A stretch of 64,000 bases of DNA from positions 7,437,297-7,501,296 of the forward strand of contig NC_063180.1 in NCBI RefSeq assembly GCF_023159225.1. Direction: 5' to 3'. This DNA comes from Perognathus longimembris pacificus. Taxonomy: Eukaryota; Chordata; Mammalia; Rodentia; Heteromyidae. Under the pieces are notes generated by a model, which had not been told where the DNA came from, searched no databases, and saw only the letters and a program-made list of their open reading frames with translations. Below are positions 56,918 through 64,000 of the stretch, piece after piece (within the stretch, counting starts at the first letter, position 1; the number at the start of each line of letters is the position of its first letter). The position numbers and the translations under genes are program-made.

Positions 56918-58841
56918 AAGAAAAAAGGAAAAGAAAAAAGAAAGCCACAGTTTATCAATTTATACAGAGGTAATTGATTGCCATTTTCATGGCTGCCTTA
57001 GTGACAATCCTCCCAGTACTTTGTGTGGACTACGGCTTCACTATCATCTTTACCTGTCACATAGTGCCCACGGAAAGGAGAAAGACAGATGAACAAACAG
57101 AAAGACCCACAAACAGAAGACAGCTCTGCTAGGAGGGCAAATTTGAGTGTCAGCTGAGGACACAGGGATGTGTCTACCTGCTGCTGTTGGCTTTCAATTG
57201 ACCCTGCAGGCCATACCAGCCATCCCATGAGACACAGGCTTGCAGACTTCCACGCTGTTGAAGTGAATTAGGCCCAGTTTAGGCTTATGGAGAAGGCTAG
57301 TTGGCTGTTTTCAATCTACTAAAAAGCTGGGAGAACAGGAGCTCCGAGCAGTGCTGGCCTTTTATTACCAGAGAACCCAGTACCAGGCTGAAGGTAGGTA
57401 TCCTCTTACTGCTTACAATCACCAATGATAGAGCAGAAGCGGAATTGCACTTATGGAGGTGGGCCCTGGAGCTGTCTCTCCCGCTTCAGTGAAGCCTTCT
57501 GAGGGTAGGGGCAAATTCTGGAATCTTCCAGCACAGGCCAATGTAAAGATTTTTTTTTCACTACCCTCCCTTCCAGGTCTTTCCCCTCCTCACTTGCCTT
57601 ACTACTTCCTACTTGGCTTTACCATCTCTCTGGCTCATCCAAGTCCTCCTTCCCTTGATCATCCAGCCCAAGCTCTTGAGCACTTAAGGCATTTCTGCCC
57701 CCATTTCCCCAAAGTCTGAGTCTGTGCTCTGTCCACTAGGATAGCTGGCTCCAGGAGATATGGATAGTACTTTTAAGTCAGGAGAATCCCAGAACCTACC
57801 AGTGGCCCGGGGAGCACAAGTGGTAGGTTTCTGGGAGGTTCCTGGTGAGACCCAGGCACTGGGGTGCTCAGGACACTGTGTTCCTGTTAGTACTGTGAGT
57901 ATTCCTGGACCTTCCCACCCTAGAGAAGCGGAAAGGACACTTCCCTAGGAAAAAACCCCTGCCAGGCAAACACACAAATACCCCACAGTTTCTGAAGCCT
58001 CACTTGCTGGGGGTGGGGGGCACTAAGATCAGAGCTGTATCCTAGTTTCCCCAATCTCAGGACCTTTCTCCTCAGTACCCTGCACAAGTATTCCAGAAGT
58101 TCAACAGGAGTTAGTTATAGCAAGGGCCCTGGAAGGACAAAAAGCAGCCTGGACAAATTTGTAACAGCCTGGAGTTGTGAGCTCCATCTTCACCTATAGA
58201 TCCAGGATTCTTGGGGGCAGGGCTTTCCAGGATGGTGGGCCACCCAGCCTCATCACAGCCCTTGGCTGCTGGATCCAAGGCTTCCTTCCTTCCTAGATAA
58301 GGCCATCTTCAAGAACCAGCTGCAGAGGGCCTTATCTCACCTTCCAAAGCTGCTCAGGCCTCATATCTAGACTGAGGCTGATTGGGCAACAACCTCACTG
58401 AGTCCAATCAATGCTAATGAACCCTGTGCAAGCCAGTGCCTCTAACATACAAACACACTAAAGCCCAGCTCAGGGCCAACTTACCCTCTATCTTTTTACT
58501 CAGAGCATGTTCATTTTCACATAGGCCCTCACACCAACTGTGGGTGTCCTGTCACCCTTAAAACCCCATCATGAAAGTCACAAACCTACTCTCCCTATAG
58601 CTAGATGACCATACCACAAGTACCAGAACCTAGAGTAGCGAGAGGGGGTCTGATTATGGGAGCATTGCTGTTGCTGGTGAACCAAGGTCTCTACCTTGTA
58701 AAGGCTGGTAGCCCTTTGCTAATCCCCACATTTCTTTACAGTTGAGTCACAGGCTAGTTTTATCCTCTGGAGCTATACATAGATTTTACATCTTAATCTT
58801 CTAATCTGATAGCTGAGGTAGGCTTAAAAATGGGCTCTTTG
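56915..58841. other. STEAP3 intron 1, unassigned
   Basis: No common SINE. Short open frames only. Confidence 0.4.
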
Positions 58842-58905
58842 GGGCTGGAGTGCAGCTCAGTGGTTGAGCACTTGGCTAACAGGCTCAAAGCCTTGGGGTG
58901 AATAA
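58842..58905 (+). repeat. ID-like SINE fragment
   Basis: ggggctggagtgcagctcag with tggttgagcacttggctaac. Confidence 0.65.
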
Positions 58906-59130
58906 AGAGCAGGAGGTTATGATTCACTAGCAGTCATCAGCCGTCTGCCCACCCTGCCCTGCCTCAGCAGTGGTCAATTCCTCCAGCCTGGGTGTAGGGA
59001 AGTAGCATCCCTAGTGTTGAATCCAGGTACACACTAGCTGTGGGCCCTGGGCCTGGTTGAAGCCACTTCCTTACTTCTACTCAGAAATTTTGGAGTTGGG
59101 GTGAGGTGAGGAGAACCAATGATAGCTGTG

Positions 59131-59352
59131 GCCAGGTGTTGGTAGGTCACACCTGTGGTCCTAGATCCTCAGGAGGCAGAGATCTGAGGATCTCAGTTCA
59201 AAGTCAGCCCAGGCCGAGAAGTCCATGAGACTCATCTCCAAATAACTAGCAAAAGGTCAGAAATGGAGGTGTAGGTCAAGTGATAGTGCACCAACCTTGA
59301 ACAAAAGCCAAGAGAGCATGAGGCCTTGAGTTCAAGCTCTATTATGGCATGC
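59131..59352 (+). repeat. 7SL-head/Geo SINE
   Basis: tcacacctgtggtcctagat to ttgagttcaagctctattat. Confidence 0.78.
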
Positions 59353-59466
59353 AAAAAAATAAAAACAAAAGAAATGCTAGCTGCAATACTCATCCTGCCA
59401 TATGTGTTAGTCAACTGGTTTTAGAGTAGCTAGCCCAAAGTTAGTACTCAGCAAACATTTGTTGAA

Positions 59467-59467
<1 letters not shown>

Positions 59468-59507
<40 letters not shown>
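59468..59507 (+). repeat. (TA)n microsatellite
   Basis: About 20 TA units after a MIR/L2-like tail (cagcaaacatttgttgaatg). Confidence 0.95.
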
Positions 59508-59510
<3 letters not shown>

Positions 59511-59984
59511 GCAGAATATTGGCGGTGGGTAAGGAGTCTCAGACTTGAGGTTGAAACAAGTCCCTTCTGTCCTTGGGAAAGTTACATGGTTGGGAAAATA
59601 ACAGGCTTGTCTCCAAAGAGTCCCAAGGCACAAAGAAGCTCATGTATACACTGTGCTTGGCCTGGGGCCTAGCTGAGGGAGGTGGATGGGTCAGGGATGA
59701 GGACTGTCATTCCAGGTGTGAGTGTGTGGGTGAAAGACGAGCAGGCCCATTATGAGAGGGGCTGACAAGCTGGAGAATGCAGAGACTTGGGATCTTTGGG
59801 AAGCAATCTGGACAGGGGGTCTCTTCAAGGGGCAAATGAGAGGAAGTGAGACCTGAACAGCTAAAGAATGTCTGGATACCATCACTCTCCAAGTTTACAG
59901 AGGAATGGGGTTGGCAGAGAAGGGTAGCAGTAGGAAAAAGCACTAGTTCCTTCAGGAAAGAGGAAAGGGAAGTGAAAGCATGCT

Positions 59985-60066
59985 AGAGTAGTAGATCACC
60001 ATCTTTGAGTGAAAAAGCTAAGGAGGAAAACAGGCCCTGAGTTCAAGGTCCAGGAACCAGCACAAA
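59985..60066 (+). repeat. Geo-monomer fragment
   Basis: aggccctgagttcaaggtcc; followed by the GGAA tract. Confidence 0.6.
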
Positions 60067-60160
60067 AAAGGGAAGAAAGGAAGGTAAGGAGGGAGGGAAG
60101 GAGGGAGAGAGGGAGGGAGGGAAAGAAGGCAGAAAGGAAAGAAGGCAGGCAGGCAAGCAC
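60067..60160 (+). repeat. (GGAA/GGGA)n tract at a SINE 3' end
   Basis: Purine-only repeat with AGGC variants at its end. Confidence 0.93.
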
Positions 60161-61284
60161 CAAGTTTGCCTTAGGTTTTAATAACTACTTAAACTGACAG
60201 GCTTTCTTTTAAATCCACAGGCTCATTCCTGGTCCAGATCCTAGAAAGTAATGTTATGGAGGGCTGAACTCAGCTCTTGCCTGCTTAGTCCAAGAAATAC
60301 TAGTAACTGTCAATGCTAGGGAGGGCAGGAAGGGGGTGGATACAGCCTCAGCTGTAAGGCAGGAGAAGCCACTTCCTGAATGTCTGTTGCTAGATTCTCA
60401 CACCAACCTGAATAGGTTTTCCAGTTACAGGCTGAACGGAAGAGGAAGGAAGCAGGTGGGTGGCAAAGTCTTCTCCCAGGCTGGCGGTATGGACCAAGAT
60501 ACTTATCAGGGATCCTGAGGCCTGGAGGTAAGGTCAGCTCTGCCACAGGGAACTTAAAGGTCACGCTAGGGGCCTCCATTACCTTCCTTAGAGACCAAAA
60601 GGGCAATGAATCTGGAAGGTCCCATTAGATTGCCACTCAAATCCCTAAAGAGCAAGGGATCTGCTATTCAATGCACACATATGACTTAGTATTTCTCACT
60701 GCCAGTCACCATTGCCTCTGCTTTATGGAAATACCGTATCTGAAGCCCTAGGTAAGGTATCTAGATGAAGAAACACATACAGAAATCTGAGGACTCTGGT
60801 CTACCTGACTCCAAAGCCAGGCTCTCCTCTACAAACGTCACCAGCCTTCAGGGCACCCAGTGCTCAGGTGTGCAAATTTGGACTTTGGTCAAGAACTTTC
60901 ATTCTTTCACTTTTTACCTCCTTCAAGGCCCTGCCCAGCATACAGGTCTGATAAGTCCTAGGAAGGAAGAGCCATCAAAGGAGGAAAGAAAGGAGACAGG
61001 AGTATATTGGATATCTCCTATCTGAAAAGGAGTATCTGTGGGTCCAGGTAACCTGGCTGGGTCCTGGGGACCTCAGCAGGTTTGGGGCAGGCTGTTTAAC
61101 CTTCAGGTGTCCTGGTGGCCCAGCATAAGCTTCCCGCTGCTGGCTCTGAGGCTAGCAGGACCATATCTTTATCCCAGATGCCTGGATGGGATGCATGCAC
61201 CATTCAAAAACCTCCTTCAAGAAGTCTTCTCCTTTCCCCAGCTCTGCCCAGTGACACCATCTACCCCCCACTATGTCCATCTTT
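60161..61284. other. STEAP3 intron 1, unassigned
   Basis: No recognised repeat or exon-like frame. Confidence 0.4.
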
Positions 61285-61500
61285 TTTTTATATATATTTT
61301 CTTCATTAATTAAACAAATTTTTTGACAAGGTGTTGTGCAAAAGGGGTACAGTTACATAGTAGGGTAGTGTGTACATTTCTTGTGATATCTTACACCCTG
61401 TTTTTCTTTCCCTTCCCTAGGTCAGGTAGACATATATACAATACACAGTGTACCAAAAACATATACAGTAGCCAGGTGGCCTATGCCAAAGGAAATTTGC
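61285..61500 (-). mobile_element. LINE-1 3' UTR-like fragment
   Basis: ttttttgacaaggtgttgtg, ggggtacagttacatagtag and tgtacatttcttgtgatatc keep the order of the other L1 3' UTR copies but are more diverged. Confidence 0.5.
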
Positions 61501-61720
61501 CTAGGGCTTTAAATGTAATGTCAACAATAGAGTTTGCTTATCCTTGTCTTATATGAATGTACATACACTATGTCTATCTTGATATCCATCACACAGTGAT
61601 TAGGCATTTGCAACTCCTGGTGACAGAGATGAGTAAAACAGTCTGGGATCTCCAGATGCTTCTGGTTGATTGAGTCAGCTGCTAGCAGGACATAGCCATC
61701 TATATTTTAAGAGAACTTGC

Positions 61721-61940
61721 CAGCAAATTGGATGCCGGTGGTTCACACCTTTATTCCTAGCTACTCAGGAGGCTGAGATCTGAGGATTTCCATTTGAAGC
61801 TTGCTGGAGCAGACAAATCCAAGAGATTCTTATCTATAATTATCCAGCAAAAAGCTGGAAGTGGTAGCATGACTCAGGTGGTAGAATGCCATCTTTAACT
61901 CAGAAAGAGCATGATTTCAAGTCCCAGTATTGGAGAGTGG
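61721..61940 (+). repeat. 7SL-head/Geo SINE
   Basis: tcacacctttattcctagct to atttcaagtcccagtattgg. Confidence 0.78.
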
Positions 61941-62112
61941 GGAGGAAAGGAGACAGAGGGAAGGAGGCAGGGGGGCCTTGTCAATGATTGAGGGGGTTCC
62001 CAAGTGAGACCCTTAGGTCTTGTAGACATTCTAACTCCAGCACTGCATTTTTTTCCCCTGATGCCAGCATCTCTGATAGCAATGACCTCTCTCTCCTAAT
62101 GGTAAGTTCATC

Positions 62113-62335
62113 TTGGCTGTTGAAGTAAGAAGACTGCGCTGGAATTCTACTTCTGCGACTTGCTACTGGCAACTTGCAAAAAACCCCAAGCTCTCTGGGG
62201 CTCAGCATCCCCATCTGTAACAAGATGTAATAATGGTGCCTCTCACTGTGAGGATTATCTGGAATGTTGTGTGCAAAGCCCTCAGCAAGGGGTCTGACAC
62301 ACATAAATGCACAATAAATGTTTGCTATTAATTAT
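62113..62335 (+). repeat. MIR-type SINE
   Basis: gctggaattctacttctgcg, atccccatctgtaacaagat and cacaataaatgtttgctatt. Confidence 0.75.
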
Positions 62336-63104
62336 ATCATAGTTGCACCTCTGATGGGCAGAAATCCCTAGGGGGCACTTACCTCTGATGGCAGAAATCC
62401 CTGGGGGGTCATTTACTTAACACACTCCCTTCCTGCAGCCTATACACTGGTGACTTTCGACCCCTGGAGGCCTCTGGGTACCCCAGGTCACATCTCCAAC
62501 AAAGCCTGGTATCCCTCCTTCTACTCCCACCTTCCTCCACCCGGAGCGAACCGTGCCTCTAGACACCCAAAAGACAGAATGCACGCCCTCCCTTTCATCT
62601 AACCAGTGACCGAAGTTCTAACCGCACTGTTCCGGGCAGCCTGCTACCAAATTTCTGGGAAACGGACCGGAGGGGGAACTTTGCAGACACGGACTCCGAG
62701 CGCAGGGGCGAGTCCCGGGCAGTCCAGCCGCCTAGGTGCCAGGTCGGGCGTCGCCGCCCCCGGGAGGAAGATCCCTCCCGCGGCCGCCGGCTCACCCCGG
62801 GACCTGCAGGGGCGCCAGGGGACGTGCGGGACTTGCCGCGAGCAGCGTTCACGGCTGCACTCCAGGACCCTGCTCCCGGCTCCCTGCAGCCCGCCCGGCC
62901 CTGCCCACCCCGTCCCCACAGGGGGAGGCACACGGCGACCCGGACCCCGCTCCTCTGCCACCCGGCGCACGTGGTTCGGTTCTAGAGGACTAGGTCGCCG
63001 GACGGGTCACGAATGATCAAGGTGCAGCCGGGCGGGCCCCAGGCGTGGGTCCCCGGGACAGAAGGCACCCACTGGCCCTCGGGACCCGGGAAGGAGTCAC
63101 TCAC

Positions 63105-63185
63105 CTCAGCGGCCCGCTGCTCGGAGCAGCAACGCCGGCTGCTGGTGCCCCCCCAGAGGCGGCGACTGGGTCCAGGCTCCGCCCC
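63105..63185 (-). other. STEAP3: probable non-coding first exon of STEAP3
   Basis: A strong donor GCTGAG|gtgagt lies at 63104 inside the CpG island, just downstream (on the minus strand) of a cluster of GC boxes. Splicing to the acceptor at 41905 would remove a 21.2-kb intron and place the start codon 8 nt into exon 2. The 5' end is an estimate; I see no initiator that fixes it. Confidence 0.55.
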
Positions 63186-63297
63186 TCCCTCGCCCCGCCC
63201 ACCTCATAGCCCCGCCCCCCGATAGCCCCGTCCCCGGCCGTGCCCCGCTCCCCACCCATCAACTTGCTCCGCCTTGGCCCCGCCCCACGCCCTGCCC

Positions 63298-63302
63298 ATT
63301 GG
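63298..63302 (-). promoter_or_regulatory. CCAAT box
   Basis: CTGGCCAATGGG on the minus strand, about 110-190 bp upstream of the estimated first exon, is a typical NF-Y position. Confidence 0.5.
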
Positions 63303-63420
63303 CCAGCTTCACTCCGGCAGCTCACTGCCCACCTGCCAGCTCCACCCCGGCCCAGCCCCCGCGGGGCCTGCCTGCGGGGCTGGTGGCCACTTGCTTATCC
63401 CACTTGACTAACTCCCTCTG

Positions 63421-64000
63421 GGCAGCAATCGCAGTGCTGCAGGTCCCTCAGTCTCTGCCCCGCCCTGCAGCAGAGGAAGCCACCAGCGATGCTCCTCCCT
63501 CCCCTCCTGGCTGGAAGTTTGGGACTAGCCAGGCCGTTTCCTCCTGCACAGTGAGCAAGAACACCTGACAGCCTGTTAACCGGGCAATTGGGTGTGGAGG
63601 ACAAAGTGACTTCTGACACCTCCTCCTCATCCCAAAGGGTATAGCAAATCTATTTTTATAGTCGAGGTCATAATGGCAGGTCAGATGGTAGGTTAAGGCT
63701 GCAGAAGAGGTACACCAAAGCCAAGATGCTGGGAAGGCAGAGTAAGAGAGGAGGGCTCTTACCTCCTCCCAGGGGAAGCATAGGCAAGAGAAGCCTTTCC
63801 TTTTCTGCCAATTGCATCCCATTACGTGTCCATCCCTTCTCTGAGAGCAGATCTTTGACTTTTTCTTGGAATCTGAAGTTTCAAGACCTGGGACTTGTGA
63901 TTACTGTCTGGACCCCTGTCTAGGCCTTCTGGGCTTTAAAGCATCACCCTGACCCCGATATAGGTGCCCCTACCCTGGGGCACTGCCAGGGTTTCATAAG
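63421..64000. other. upstream flank of STEAP3, unassigned
   Basis: GC falls quickly after the island. No gene, exon or repeat recognised to the window end. Confidence 0.4.

Larger units (their letters stand above)
62600..63420 (-). promoter_or_regulatory. STEAP3: CpG-island promoter of STEAP3
   Basis: The stretch is strongly GC- and CpG-rich, in contrast to the CpG-poor surroundings. Upstream of the first exon on the minus strand there are GC boxes (GGGCGGGG-type) at about 63191-63200, 63210-63220 and 63277-63286, and a CCAAT box at 63302-63298. No TATA box was found at the expected place, consistent with a dispersed housekeeping-type start. Confidence 0.75.

Noticed and set aside
62606..63016. 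136-codon plus frame in the CpG island
   Set aside because: GC-rich islands open long chance frames on all strands; no protein family is visible.
60000..64000. p53 response element expected if TSAP6 regulation is direct
   Set aside because: I looked for paired RRRCWWGYYY half-sites near the promoter and saw none I would defend; a matrix scan is needed.

Overview
The window is nuclear DNA from a mammal. It has long introns, GT-AG splice sites, a CpG-island promoter, abundant SINEs and LINE-1 pieces, and many (CA)n-type microsatellites. The most common repeat is a dimeric SINE. Its head is ID-like (tRNA-Ala-derived) and its second monomer matches what I know as the IDL-Geo family of geomyoid rodents (kangaroo rats, pocket mice, pocket gophers). 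I therefore infer a geomyoid rodent, from memory of that family and not from a search.

Only one protein-coding gene is supported: STEAP3 (TSAP6), the endosomal six-transmembrane ferric reductase, on the minus strand. Its coding sequence is complete in four exons at 41896-41405, 39301-38774, 32376-32212 and 23888-23607. These join, with phase-0 introns throughout, into 488 codons. A CpG island at about 62.6-63.4 kb holds the probable promoter and a non-coding first exon with a GT donor at 63104. The 3' UTR probably runs from 23606 to an AATAAA at 21190-21185.

Layout: 1-21.1 kb lies downstream of the gene and is dense in repeats. It includes a MER2-like DNA transposon split by two SINEs, LINE-1 fragments, MaLR-like LTRs, a tandem SINE pair and a large inverted repeat near 12.2-12.56 kb. 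The stretch 21.2-23.9 kb is the last exon and 3' UTR. Introns 4, 3 and 2 occupy 23.9-32.2, 32.4-38.8 and 39.3-41.4 kb. Intron 1 (41.9-63.1 kb) carries a SINE-LINE chimera, an endogenous-retrovirus-type LTR and many old MIR/L2 pieces. The promoter fills the right end.

The most notable non-genic signals are these. A chimeric retroelement has one 14-bp target-site duplication around both its SINE and LINE parts. One 3' monomer is shared between two SINE families with unrelated heads (7SL-like and tRNA-like). SINE 3' ends repeatedly coincide with microsatellites. I found no CRISPR array, bacterial-type operon, tRNA or rRNA gene. Many repeat names were assigned by recall of consensus sequences, so family labels are less certain than the presence of a repeat.
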